A stretch of DNA of 5,945 bases from Prevotellaceae bacterium (lineage in GTDB: Bacteria; Bacteroidota; Bacteroidia; Bacteroidales; Paludibacteraceae), in contig JAISXQ010000096.1 of assembly GCA_031270425.1 (NCBI GenBank), positions 1 through 5,945 of the forward strand, written 5' to 3'. The position numbers and the translations under genes are program-made. The notes under the pieces are model-generated. The model saw nothing but the letters and a program-made list of their open reading frames with translations. It searched no databases and was not told the origin of the DNA. Each line of letters opens with the position of its first letter. Position 1 is the first letter of the stretch. Below, piece after piece: positions 1 through 5,945 of the stretch.

Positions 1-6
1 AAATAA

Positions 7-50
7 AATGATTATCCGCAATACGTATCCCGTTATGACGGATAATCATT
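7..50. repeat. 12-bp perfect inverted repeat with 20-nt spacer
   Basis: AATGATTATCCG (7-18) is the exact reverse complement of CGGATAATCATT (39-50). The spacer contains the small palindrome ATACGTAT (21-28). As RNA it would form a 12-bp stem. No T-run follows either arm, so a classical intrinsic terminator is not well supported. It may be the end of a transcript entering from the left, a protein-binding site or a small repeat element; the gene to the left is outside the window. Confidence 0.55.
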
Positions 51-58
51 ATCTTCAA

Positions 59-122
59 TTTAGCTAAAACGATACAAAAATACAGACTTTTAGCCAAAAT
101 CTCAACAGATATTTTAGCTAAA
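59..122. repeat. Three copies of decamer TTTAGCYAAA
   Basis: TTTAGCTAAA occurs at 59-68 and 113-122, and TTTAGCCAAA at 88-97. The two T-containing copies are perfect palindromes. Start-to-start spacing is 29 and 25 bp. Palindromic decamers clustered in non-coding DNA can be binding sites for a dimeric regulator, but AT-rich sequence produces such words by chance, and no adjacent gene start makes a regulatory role obvious. Confidence 0.4.
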
Positions 123-140
123 TCAAATAATTTTTATACT

Positions 141-178
141 CCCGCTCGGCGTAGCGTCCTCCCTACGTCGCTGGTAAA
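141..178. repeat. GC-rich dispersed repeat, left copy
   Basis: CCCGCTCGGCGTAGCGTCC (141-159) recurs exactly at 848-866. The similarity continues through the following 19 bases to GGTAAA, giving 32 of 38 identical positions in direct orientation. The unit stands out from the AT-rich surroundings. This copy can fold on itself (CGTAG at 150-154 with CTACG at 163-167). Together the two copies flank the toxin-antitoxin locus. It looks like a small intergenic repeat family; its genome-wide copy number cannot be judged from here. Confidence 0.65.
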
Positions 179-240
179 AAGCAAGCTCCGGCTTTCCAAA
201 ATTAAATTTTCATGAATAACACAATATCGCAAAAAAACAC

Positions 241-258
241 ATTCACTTTTTTGTGAAT
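241..258. promoter_or_regulatory. Putative operator of the toxin-antitoxin locus
   Basis: ATTCACTTTTTTGTGAAT is a perfect inverted repeat with 6-bp arms around a T6 spacer. It overlaps the predicted -33 element (TTTG, 250-253), where a bound repressor would block RNA polymerase. HigA-family antitoxins usually bind inverted repeats in their own promoter, so this is the natural candidate site for the HigA encoded at 456-800. That assignment is inference from position and symmetry. Confidence 0.55.
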
Positions 259-281
259 ATATAAAACAATACCTATCTTTG
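250..281 (+). promoter_or_regulatory. Bacteroidota-type promoter of the higBA-like locus
   Basis: TTTG at 250-253 is followed after exactly 20 nt by TATCTTTG at 274-281. This matches the known primary sigma factor consensus of Bacteroidota (-33 TTTG, 19-21 nt, -7 TAnnTTTG) at every fixed position. The toxin start codon lies 19 nt past the -7 element, implying a very short leader. The promoter appears intact although the first gene it serves is broken, so it probably still drives the antitoxin. Confidence 0.75.
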
Positions 282-300
282 TCGTGTCAAATAATTCGAT

Positions 301-448
301 ATGGAAGTTACTTTTGAGAAAGACTACTTGCGCGACCTGTACAAAACAGGCAAGGCGGCGGATAAAAAACTTTGAAGAAAAAACAGTTGGCAACCAATCA
401 ATTGCCACAATATGCAATATAGTAGAATTGTCAAACCATTATAAATAA
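301..448 (+). pseudogene. higB: Remnant of a HigB/RelE-like toxin with an internal deletion
   Basis: The ATG at 301 opens a reading frame starting MEVTFEKDYLRDLYKTGK, the typical N-terminus of Bacteroides-type HigB toxins (RelE/ParE fold, ribosome-dependent mRNA interferases), and it stops after 24 codons at 373-375. In another frame, from about 371 to the TAA at 446-448, the sequence reads FEEKTVGNQSIATICNIVEL then SNHYK, the family's characteristic C-terminus. Family members are roughly 105-110 residues long, so about 175-180 bases of the central part are missing and the two ends are out of frame. The lost part would hold most of the beta-sheet core and the catalytic residues, so no active toxin can be made. 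Promoter and operator upstream and the 7-nt gap to higA are preserved, which suggests a fairly recent deletion. A misassembly that collapsed the middle is the main alternative. The gene assignment comes from remembered family sequences, not from a search. Confidence 0.8.
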
Positions 449-455
449 AACAGAG

Positions 456-800
456 ATGATTACCATTCCGGGTGTTGCTCCCGATATGATTGCAAGCAAC
501 CTCGAACCGGCTTACCCAACGCATCCGGGCGAAGTGTTGAAAGATGAAATTGAGTACCGCGGTATTTCACAACGGAAACTTGCCGCCGAAATGGACGTAC
601 CTTATACGCAACTCAACGAAGTATTGAACGCCAAAAGACCGTTGAATACCGAATTTGCATTGCTCATAGAAGCCGTGTTGGATTTGCCCGCCGAACCATT
701 GCTTAAAATGCAAACGCGCTACAATATACTGATGGCAAAAAGGGATAAGACATTTTCAAAGCGTCTTGCTGAAATCCGAAAAATCGCGGCAATACTTTGA
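456..800 (+). CDS. higA: HigA family antitoxin, XRE-type HTH regulator
   Basis: This is a complete 114-residue antitoxin of the HigA family, which neutralises HigB by direct binding and represses its own operon. The N-terminal stretch contains the family signature PTHPGEVLKDEIEYRGISQ (residues 21-39). A Cro/CI-type helix-turn-helix follows at about 37-60 (ISQRKLAAEMDVPYTQLNEV, then LNAKRP), and the protein ends in a basic helix with the typical IRKIAAIL terminus. Length and both ends match the Bacteroides-type family, so nothing appears missing. The ATG at 456 follows the toxin remnant's stop by 7 nt, as in an intact operon, and gives the normal family N-terminus. Toxin-first gene order is usual for higBA. 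Because its partner is broken, the protein is probably an orphan: it may persist as an autoregulator, counter a related toxin elsewhere in the genome, or be decaying. No obvious terminator follows it, only a T6 run at 812-817. Confidence 0.92.
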   Translation: MITIPGVAPDMIASNLEPAYPTHPGEVLKDEIEYRGISQRKLAAEMDVPYTQLNEVLNAKRPLNTEFALLIEAVLDLPAEPLLKMQTRYNILMAKRDKTFSKRLAEIRKIAAIL

Positions 801-847
801 TATTATTCTGTCGTTTTTTCGCCTATTCCAAACACCGCGTCTAATCC

Positions 848-885
848 CCCGCTCGGCGTAGCGTCCCCGTTGCGTTGCCGGTAAA
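848..885. repeat. GC-rich dispersed repeat, right copy
   Basis: This is a direct copy of the unit at 141-178: the first 19 bases (848-866) are identical and 6 of the next 19 differ. It lies 47 bp after the higA stop codon, so the two copies bracket the whole toxin-antitoxin locus, including its promoter. The divergence between copies argues against a very recent duplication. They may be independent members of an intergenic repeat family or the scars of the module's insertion. Confidence 0.65.
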
Positions 886-906
886 GGGAAAACTCCTATT
901 TTTCAA

Positions 907-1001
907 ACGGACGACACGGATTAAACGGACAAACACAAAATCTTCGGTATTGAGAATCAGCTATTTTATCAGTGGAAATCCGTAATATTTGTGTCGTCCG
1001 T
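907..1001. repeat. 95-bp interrupted inverted repeat between higA and clpB
   Basis: ACGGACGACAC (907-917) is the exact reverse complement of GTGTCGTCCGT (991-1001). A second, inner pair overlaps it: ACGGATT (916-922) with AATCCGT (977-983). The right arm carries 7 extra bases between the two blocks, so the structure is an imperfect palindrome with a large central loop. It lies between convergent genes and could slow transcription from both sides. Neither arm is followed by a strong T-run and the loop is long, so a dispersed repeat or a degenerate miniature mobile element fits at least as well as a terminator. Confidence 0.55.
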
Positions 1002-1021
1002 GTTCTAATTTGATACAGCCG

Positions 1022-3616
1022 CTATTTGTTTGAGAAAACCAGAACGCCGTCGCTGTAATCCACTTCAATCGTTTGGTCGTTTCGCACAGTTCCTGAAATA
1101 ATCGCTTTCGACAAATCGTTCAGCAGGTAGCGTTGGATAGCCCGTTTCACCGGACGCGCGCCGAACTGCGGGTCGTAGCCTTTTTCGGTAATAAAGTCGA
1201 CAGCGTTTTCGGTCAGGCGGATCTGCACTCCGTTTTTTTGCAACATTCCTTCCACGCCTTTTATCTGCAAGCGGACGATTTCTTTTATCTCGCTTCGACG
1301 CAACGGCGAGAACATAATAATTTCGTCGATACGGTTCAAAAATTCGGGACGGATTGTTTGTTTCAGCAAATCCAACAAAGCCCCTTTCAATTCCTCCGAA
1401 GGGGGAAAATCGTTACCTGTTGCGTATGCCCTGTCGTAAAATTCACTAATCATTTGCGAACCGATATTGCTCGTCATAATGATAATCGTGTTTTTGAAAT
1501 TGACCATGCGACCCTTGTTATCCGTCAACCGTCCGTCGTCCAGCACTTGTAGCAGGACGTTGAACACATCGGGATGCGCTTTTTCTATTTCGTCGAACAA
1601 CACCACCGAATACGGTTTCCGGCGGATGGCTTCGGTCAGCTGACCGCCTTCGTCGTAGCCTACGTACCCCGGAGGCGAACCGATAAGCCGCGTTACGGAG
1701 AATTTCTCCTGATATTCGCTCATGTCAATGCGCGTCATCATGTTTTCGTCGTCGAAGAGGTATTCTGCCAGGGCTTTTGCCAATTCGGTTTTACCAACGC
1801 CCGTCGTCCCCAGGAAAATAAAAGAACCGATCGGACGCTTGGGGTCTTGCAGTCCGGCGCGGCTCCGGCGCACAGCGTCCGAAACAGCCTGAATCGCTTC
1901 TTCCTGTCCGATAACGCGGCGGTGCAATTCTTCTTCCAGATACAGCAACTTGTCTTTTTCGCTTTGCAGCATTTTGCTGACCGGAATACCCGTCCAGCGG
2001 CTTACCACATCGGCAATATCCTCGCTATCAACTTCTTCCTTTATCATGGCATTGCTGCCCTGCATTTTTGCCAATTCAGCCTGACAGGAAGAAATTCGCG
2101 TTTCGGCTTCCTTTATTTTTCCGTAGCGTATTTCCGCCACTTTGCCATAATCACCTTCGCGTTCGGCGCGTTCGGCTTCGTATTTGTAATTCTCAATATC
2201 AATTTTAGCCTGTTGAATTTTGTCAATCAGGTTTTTCTCGGACGTCCATTTGGCGTGCAATTCCTTGCTGTCTTCCTTCATGTCGGCTATTTCCTTGTTC
2301 AGCCGCTCCAACTTATCTTTGTCGTTTTCGCGTTTGATGGCTTCGCGCTCAATTTCCAACTGTTTGATATTCCGTTCGATTTTGTCCAATTCTTCGGGAA
2401 CGGAATCCGCTTCCAGACGCAGTTTAGCCGCCGCTTCGTCCATCAGGTCGATAGCCTTGTCGGGCAGGAAACGGTCGGTGATATAGCGGTTCGAGAGTTC
2501 AACCGCCGCAATTATCGCGTCGTCTTTAATCCGCACTTTGTGGTGGTTTTCGTAACGTTCCTTTAATCCACGCAAAATGGAAATGGCGCTTGCTTCGTCC
2601 GGCTCGTCCACCATCACGATTTGGAAACGGCGTTCGAGCGCCTTGTCTTTTTCAAAATATTTTTGATACTCGTCCAAAGTCGTAGCGCCGATAGAGCGCA
2701 GTTCGCCGCGTGCCAGAGCCGGTTTCAGTATGTTGGCGGCGTCCATAGCTCCGTCGCCTTTTCCGGCTCCCACCAACGTATGTATCTCATCAATAAACAG
2801 GATGATTTCGCCTTCGGCTTTTATCACTTCGTTTACGACGGATTTTAGGCGTTCTTCAAATTCGCCTTTGTACTTGGCGCCCGCAATCAACGCGCCCATA
2901 TCCAACGAATAGATTTGTTTCGTTTTCAGGTTTTCGGGAACGTCGCCGCGCTCGATACGCTGCGCCAAACCTTCGGCAATAGCGGTTTTACCTGTACCGG
3001 GTTCGCCTATCAGTATCGGATTGTTTTTCGTCCGGCGGCTTAGTATCTGCAACACGCGGCGTATTTCTTCGTCGCGCCCGATAACGGGATCGAGTTTGCC
3101 TTCGCGCGCGCGTTCGTTCAGGTTAACGGCGTATTTGCCGATGGAATTATAATTGTCTTCCGCCGATGTGGAGTTGGCTTTTGCACCTTTACGAAGTTCG
3201 TCGATAGCTGTTTGAAGCGCTTTTTCCGACACGCCGGCGTCTTTCAATACCTGCGACATATCGTTTTTTTCGACGGCTAACGCCAGCAAAATATATTCCA
3301 CCGACACAAACTGGTCGCCAGCTTTGGACGAAAGCGTTACAGCCCGCTGCAAAACGGCGTTTGCCTCGCGGCTTAAATAGGCTTCGCCGCCCGACACGCG
3401 CGGATAACTGTTAATTTTCGCATCCGTAACGCTATGCAGCGTATTGATGTTTACGCCCAATTTCCCCAACAGGAAATTGCTTACATCTTCTCCTTTCAGC
3501 AGTAAGGCTTTCAGCAAGTGCGCCGTTTCGATGGATTGTTGCCCTTTTCCGTTTACCATGTCGATGGCTTCCTGAACAACTTCCTGCGCTTTGATTGTAA
3601 AATTATTGAAGTTCAT
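1022..3616 (-). CDS. clpB: ATP-dependent chaperone ClpB (HSP100 disaggregase)
   Basis: This is a complete 864-residue ClpB, the cytoplasmic hexameric AAA+ disaggregase that threads aggregated proteins through its pore together with DnaK/DnaJ/GrpE. The Clp N-domain occupies about residues 1-145. The first AAA+ module has Walker A GEPGTGKT (204-211), pore loop KYKG (248-251), Walker B LFIDE (273-277) and arginine finger ERR (328-330). The coiled-coil middle domain, rich in K/E, spans about 400-530 and separates ClpB from ClpA/ClpC. The second module has Walker A GTTGVGKT (603-610), pore loop GYVGY (650-654), Walker B VVLFDE (671-676), sensor-1 asparagine in MTSN (714-717), an arginine in NRID (761-764) and sensor-2 GAR (819-821). 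The second Walker A has Thr where Escherichia coli has Pro; I recall this as common in Bacteroidota. No ClpP-docking IGF/L loop is seen, as expected for ClpB. The ATG at 3616 gives the standard [12 protein letters not shown] start. Transcription is convergent with higA and divergent from cstA, so it is apparently monocistronic. I found no clear promoter. Length is normal for the family (E. coli 857). Confidence 0.98.
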   Translation of the reverse strand: MNFNNFTIKAQEVVQEAIDMVNGKGQQSIETAHLLKALLLKGEDVSNFLLGKLGVNINTLHSVTDAKINSYPRVSGGEAYLSREANAVLQRAVTLSSKAGDQFVSVEYILLALAVEKNDMSQVLKDAGVSEKALQTAIDELRKGAKANSTSAEDNYNSIGKYAVNLNERAREGKLDPVIGRDEEIRRVLQILSRRTKNNPILIGEPGTGKTAIAEGLAQRIERGDVPENLKTKQIYSLDMGALIAGAKYKGEFEERLKSVVNEVIKAEGEIILFIDEIHTLVGAGKGDGAMDAANILKPALARGELRSIGATTLDEYQKYFEKDKALERRFQIVMVDEPDEASAISILRGLKERYENHHKVRIKDDAIIAAVELSNRYITDRFLPDKAIDLMDEAAAKLRLEADSVPEELDKIERNIKQLEIEREAIKRENDKDKLERLNKEIADMKEDSKELHAKWTSEKNLIDKIQQAKIDIENYKYEAERAEREGDYGKVAEIRYGKIKEAETRISSCQAELAKMQGSNAMIKEEVDSEDIADVVSRWTGIPVSKMLQSEKDKLLYLEEELHRRVIGQEEAIQAVSDAVRRSRAGLQDPKRPIGSFIFLGTTGVGKTELAKALAEYLFDDENMMTRIDMSEYQEKFSVTRLIGSPPGYVGYDEGGQLTEAIRRKPYSVVLFDEIEKAHPDVFNVLLQVLDDGRLTDNKGRMVNFKNTIIIMTSNIGSQMISEFYDRAYATGNDFPPSEELKGALLDLLKQTIRPEFLNRIDEIIMFSPLRRSEIKEIVRLQIKGVEGMLQKNGVQIRLTENAVDFITEKGYDPQFGARPVKRAIQRYLLNDLSKAIISGTVRNDQTIEVDYSDGVLVFSNK

Positions 3617-4003
3617 GTTTTTTATTATTATTTCAAAATTTCTCCCGATAGCTATCGGGATTCGAGATTCTACTTGATGCAGGGCAAATTCTTAACCAAT
3701 CCCGTTTTTCGGAAAAATTGGCATGATTTTGTAAGGATTATGGAGGGATAAAGACAAAATGACTGATTTTTAAAAGATTTATCGATTAAATTCCGCTTGG
3801 ACTTATTGCCCACAAATGACCAAAACTCATCCATTTTTCAACGAATTTAAACCACGACCGAAAATTTAATAGCAAAAAGTACGGAAAACAGGGAAATATT
3901 TATTAATTTTAGCGCGTTTTTGCATGAATAAAAAGATAATTAACAAAAAAGTGGTTTTGTGAAATGATAGTTGTTTTATCGAGCCATTGAAGAACAATAC
4001 GTT
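3617..4003. other. Divergent intergenic region between clpB and cstA
   Basis: The gap is 387 bp and AT-rich and must contain the control regions of both genes. It holds a perfect palindrome (3643-3660) close to clpB and a weak hairpin-like segment in which CCAAT (3696-3700) faces ATTGG (3717-3721). The best promoter-like site on the cstA side is TAATTTTA (3904-3911), one base off the -7 consensus, but no TTTG lies at the right distance upstream. On the clpB side only TCATTTTG (minus strand, 3762-3755) comes close, again without a -33 partner. I therefore call no promoter. No RNA gene or small gene is recognisable. Confidence 0.6.
3643..3660. repeat. Perfect 18-bp palindrome upstream of clpB
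   Basis: TCCCGATAGCTATCGGGA reads identically on both strands. It ends 26 nt before the clpB start codon, so it is either a DNA site near the promoter or, if transcribed, a 7-bp hairpin with an AGCT loop in the mRNA leader. I recall related CCGATAGCTATCGG words as frequent in intergenic DNA of Bacteroidota, which would make it a dispersed repeat rather than a clpB-specific operator; that cannot be checked here. Confidence 0.7.
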
Positions 4004-5845
4004 ATGGAGTTTTTAAACGGAATGAACGCCCTGACCTTAGTGTTTGCAGCATTATGTATTTTTGCAATAGGCTATCGTATTTACGGAATTTTTTTAGCTA
4101 ACAAAGTATTGCGGCTGAATGACGGCAATATTACTCCCGCCGTAAAGTACGCCGACGGGCGCGATTATATGCCGACCAACAAAAACGTCCTTTTCGGACA
4201 TCATTTTGCGGCTATCGCCGCTGCTGGTCCTTTGGTGGGTCCAGTGTTGGCAGCGCAATTCGGTTTCCTGCCCGGCGCTTTGTGGATTCTTATCGGCTGC
4301 GTGCTCGGAGGAGCCGTACACGATATGGTCGTATTGTTTGCTTCCATACGGCACAAGGGAGAAAGTTTGGCTTCTATTGCGAGCAAAGAAATTAATCCGC
4401 TGACAGGAACGGTAGCCGGTTTCGCCATTCTCTTTATACTCGTGCTGACTTTGGCGGGACTTTCCTTAGCCTGCGTCAGCGCCATGCACGATGCGCCGTG
4501 GTCGCTCTTTACGGTAGTTATTACGATTCCCATCGCTGTTTTAATGGGAGTGATTATGAAATTCCGCGCCAACAGCATCACGCTGGCAAGTATCGTCGGC
4601 GTGGTATTATTGCTCGCGGGCATTATTTCGGGACACTACCTGATGCAGCCCGGCATGTTCGGCGCATGGTTCGATTGGGACATAAAAACAATCTCAATTG
4701 CCGTGCCCATTTACGGATTTTTTGCCTCGGCGCTTCCCGTATGGCTCCTGCTCGTTCCCCGCGACTATCTTTCCACCTACCTGAAAATAGGAACCATACT
4801 GATGTTAGCCATCGGAATTGTATTTGTACATCCCACATTGGAAATGCCCGCCGTTACCTCGTTTATCAAAGGCGGCGGTCCGGTAATCGGCGGTCCGGTA
4901 ATTCCCTTTATCTTTATAACAATTGCCTGCGGAGCCATTTCGGGTTTCCACGCCATTATCGCCACCGGAACAACGCCTAAAATGATAGAGAAAGAACGCC
5001 AAATATTGTTTGTCGGTTACGGAGCGATGCTGACCGAAGGCTTTGTCTCCATTATGGCGCTGATTGCCGCCTGTACCCTGCTGCCGGGCGATTATTTCGC
5101 TATCAATACGCCTGTTGACGCTTACAAAGATTTCGTAGCCGCCAATCTGCATTTCGCCGAACAGGAATTGGGATATTTTGCCGAGAGAATCGGCATCGAC
5201 CTGCACGGACGGACGGGGGGAGCTGTTTCGCTTGCCGTGGGCATGGCAAACATATTCAGCAACATTCCTTTTATGGATAAGCTCATGGCGTATTGGTATA
5301 ATTTCGCCATTATGTTCGAGGCGGTGTTTATCCTTACGGCGATTGACGCAGGAACGCGCGTGGGACGTTTTTTCTTGCAGGAAATGTTGGGTAAGCTTAC
5401 TCCCAAATTCAACGATAAGAACTGGACTCCGGGCGTTATTATCACAAGCGCGCTGTTCACGTTTATTTGGGGCTATTTGGTTTATACGGGAAACATCGGC
5501 AGCATCTGGCCTCTCTTTGGCATCAGCAACCAATTGCTTGCCGCCTGCGCTTTAATCGTTTGTACCACCATGCTGCTGCGCATGAACAAGAGATGGTACA
5601 GCCTCTGTACGGCTGTTCCGGGAGTGTTTATGGTTGTTATTACTTTTTGGGCGGGCTTCCTTCAAATACGCGACAATTACCTCCCCGCCAATAAATACCT
5701 GCTTACGGTTTTGGCGATTGTTGCCATGGCGTTGATGCTCTTTGTGTTTGTGCAGGCGTTTATCAAATGGACGAAACTTATCAAAATAAAGACAACGCTA
5801 ACGGACGAATACGGAGAGAAAGTAAAAGAATTGGTAAAAGAATAA
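4004..5845 (+). CDS. cstA: Carbon starvation protein CstA family transporter
   Basis: This encodes a 613-residue inner-membrane protein of the CstA/BtsT family. Characterised E. coli members take up pyruvate by cation symport and have been linked to peptide use; the substrate here is unknown. The sequence is hydrophobic nearly throughout, consistent with well over a dozen membrane helices. Family signatures are VPTNK-like MPTNKNVLFGHHF followed by AAIAAAGPLVGPVLAAQ (about 57-86, with FGHHF at 64-68), ALPVWLLLVPRDYLS, ACGAISGFHAIIATGTTPKM (308-327) and FEAVFILTAIDAGTR (438-452). The CstA core and the C-terminal CstA domain are both present, and the lysine/glutamate-rich tail is cytoplasmic-like. 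Length resembles Bacillus subtilis CstA more than the ~700-residue E. coli protein. I chose the ATG at 4004 (MEFLNGMNALTLVF); the ATG at 4022 (MNALTLVF) matches the start of shorter homologues equally well. A TTG at 3971 would add 11 polar residues and is unlikely. The E. coli companion ybdD is not seen in the 100 bases after the gene. Regulation is unknown. Confidence 0.95.
   Translation: MEFLNGMNALTLVFAALCIFAIGYRIYGIFLANKVLRLNDGNITPAVKYADGRDYMPTNKNVLFGHHFAAIAAAGPLVGPVLAAQFGFLPGALWILIGCVLGGAVHDMVVLFASIRHKGESLASIASKEINPLTGTVAGFAILFILVLTLAGLSLACVSAMHDAPWSLFTVVITIPIAVLMGVIMKFRANSITLASIVGVVLLLAGIISGHYLMQPGMFGAWFDWDIKTISIAVPIYGFFASALPVWLLLVPRDYLSTYLKIGTILMLAIGIVFVHPTLEMPAVTSFIKGGGPVIGGPVIPFIFITIACGAISGFHAIIATGTTPKMIEKERQILFVGYGAMLTEGFVSIMALIAACTLLPGDYFAINTPVDAYKDFVAANLHFAEQELGYFAERIGIDLHGRTGGAVSLAVGMANIFSNIPFMDKLMAYWYNFAIMFEAVFILTAIDAGTRVGRFFLQEMLGKLTPKFNDKNWTPGVIITSALFTFIWGYLVYTGNIGSIWPLFGISNQLLAACALIVCTTMLLRMNKRWYSLCTAVPGVFMVVITFWAGFLQIRDNYLPANKYLLTVLAIVAMALMLFVFVQAFIKWTKLIKIKTTLTDEYGEKVKELVKE
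4873..4902 (+). repeat. Perfect 15-bp tandem duplication inside cstA
   Basis: CGGCGGTCCGGTAAT occurs twice in a row (4873-4887 and 4888-4902), in frame, encoding GGPVIGGPVI just before the ACGAISGFHA signature. Homologues I recall have the same number of residues in this loop with a GPV..GPV-like pattern, so it is probably not a new insertion but an old repeat with matching codons. Confidence 0.8.
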
Positions 5846-5916
5846 TACAGAAAAAAAGAAACAGGTTTCATTTTGGTGCAGCAAGTTTCATTATAAATAA
5901 TCAGATAAATTTTTAT

Positions 5917-5945
5917 ATGGAAAAGAAAGTATTTATGTTTTTTTT
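5917..5945 (+). CDS. Possible start of a downstream gene, cut by the window edge
   Basis: An ATG at 5917, 71 nt after the cstA stop and preceded by a very AT-rich stretch, opens a frame reading MEKKVFMFF to the edge. Charged residues followed by hydrophobic ones suit the start of a signal peptide or membrane segment. Nine codons are too few to name a family. The same strand and short gap would allow cotranscription with cstA. The next gene could equally begin beyond the window. Confidence 0.4.

Larger units (their letters stand above)
1..300. other. AT-rich non-coding stretch upstream of the toxin-antitoxin locus
   Basis: I see no convincing gene in these 300 bases: the open frames are short, start poorly and resemble no protein I recognise. 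The stretch holds the inverted repeat at 7-50, three TTTAGCYAAA decamers (59-122), one copy of a GC-rich dispersed repeat (141-178) and the promoter-operator of the toxin-antitoxin locus (241-281). A C-terminal tail of an upstream gene reading to the stop at 65-67 cannot be excluded, but it would have to run through the inverted repeat. Confidence 0.6.

Noticed and set aside
301..448. Programmed frameshift joining the two toxin fragments
   Set aside because: Even a perfect frame change would give only about 49 residues, lacking the middle half of the toxin.
1574..2566. Long plus-strand open frame (330 codons) opposite clpB
   Set aside because: It lies wholly antisense to a full-length conserved gene, is unusually rich in Phe, and resembles no protein; it is a codon-use shadow.
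2014..3616. ClpB second Walker A reads GTTGVGKT, not GPTGVGKT, as a possible defect
   Set aside because: All catalytic positions of the P-loop (G, GKT) are kept, and I recall Thr here as ordinary in Bacteroidota ClpB.
3518..3751. 77-codon plus-strand frame crossing the clpB start into the intergenic region
   Set aside because: It overlaps the clpB N-terminal codons antisense, spans the palindrome and resembles no known family.
3971..4003. TTG start extending CstA by 11 residues
   Set aside because: The extension is polar, absent from homologues I recall, and ATG codons at 4004 and 4022 give the normal N-terminus.
4873..4902. Tandem 15-bp repeat in cstA as a recent in-frame insertion
   Set aside because: The loop has the same number of residues as in E. 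coli and B. subtilis CstA as I recall them, so the repeat does not lengthen the protein.
4805..5533. Long minus-strand open frame (242 codons) opposite cstA
   Set aside because: It is antisense to conserved transporter sequence, low in plausible structure and without a recognisable start context.
5858..5892. GAAAC-AG-GTTTC and repeated GTTTCATT after cstA as a terminator or array
   Set aside because: The 2-nt loop is too small for a hairpin and only two short copies exist.

Overview
The window looks like chromosomal DNA of a member of the Bacteroidota, most likely a Bacteroidales relative. Three things point there: the ClpB and CstA proteins are of the type expected in that phylum, the HigBA-like module is written in its Bacteroides-type form, and the module's promoter fits the Bacteroidota consensus (TTTG, 20-nt spacer, TAnnTTTG) exactly. 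Start codons lack clear Shine-Dalgarno sequences, also as expected. The species cannot be fixed from the sequence.

Left part (1-1021) is AT-rich and accessory in character. It opens with about 300 non-coding bases holding a 12-bp inverted repeat, three copies of TTTAGCYAAA and a GC-rich repeat unit. A toxin-antitoxin locus follows in the order toxin then antitoxin. The promoter and a likely operator are intact, but the toxin gene (higB-like) has lost its middle: its first ~23 codons and its last ~25 codons are still readable, in different frames. The HigA-type antitoxin just downstream is full length. A second copy of the GC-rich repeat lies after higA, so the module is framed by direct repeats. 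A 95-bp interrupted inverted repeat fills much of the gap to the next gene.

Middle (1022-3616, minus strand) is a complete clpB, the HSP100 disaggregase, converging on higA. Its upstream leader carries a perfect 18-bp palindrome 26 nt before the start codon. A 387-bp non-coding gap separates it from the divergent gene on the right.

Right part (4004-5845, plus strand) is a complete cstA, a multi-pass transporter of the carbon-starvation family (pyruvate or peptide uptake in characterised relatives). The first nine codons of a further plus-strand gene may be present at the right edge. clpB and cstA are ordinary housekeeping or stress genes with no functional link visible here. The notable feature is the broken toxin with its retained antitoxin and control region. 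I see no undescribed multi-gene system in this window.
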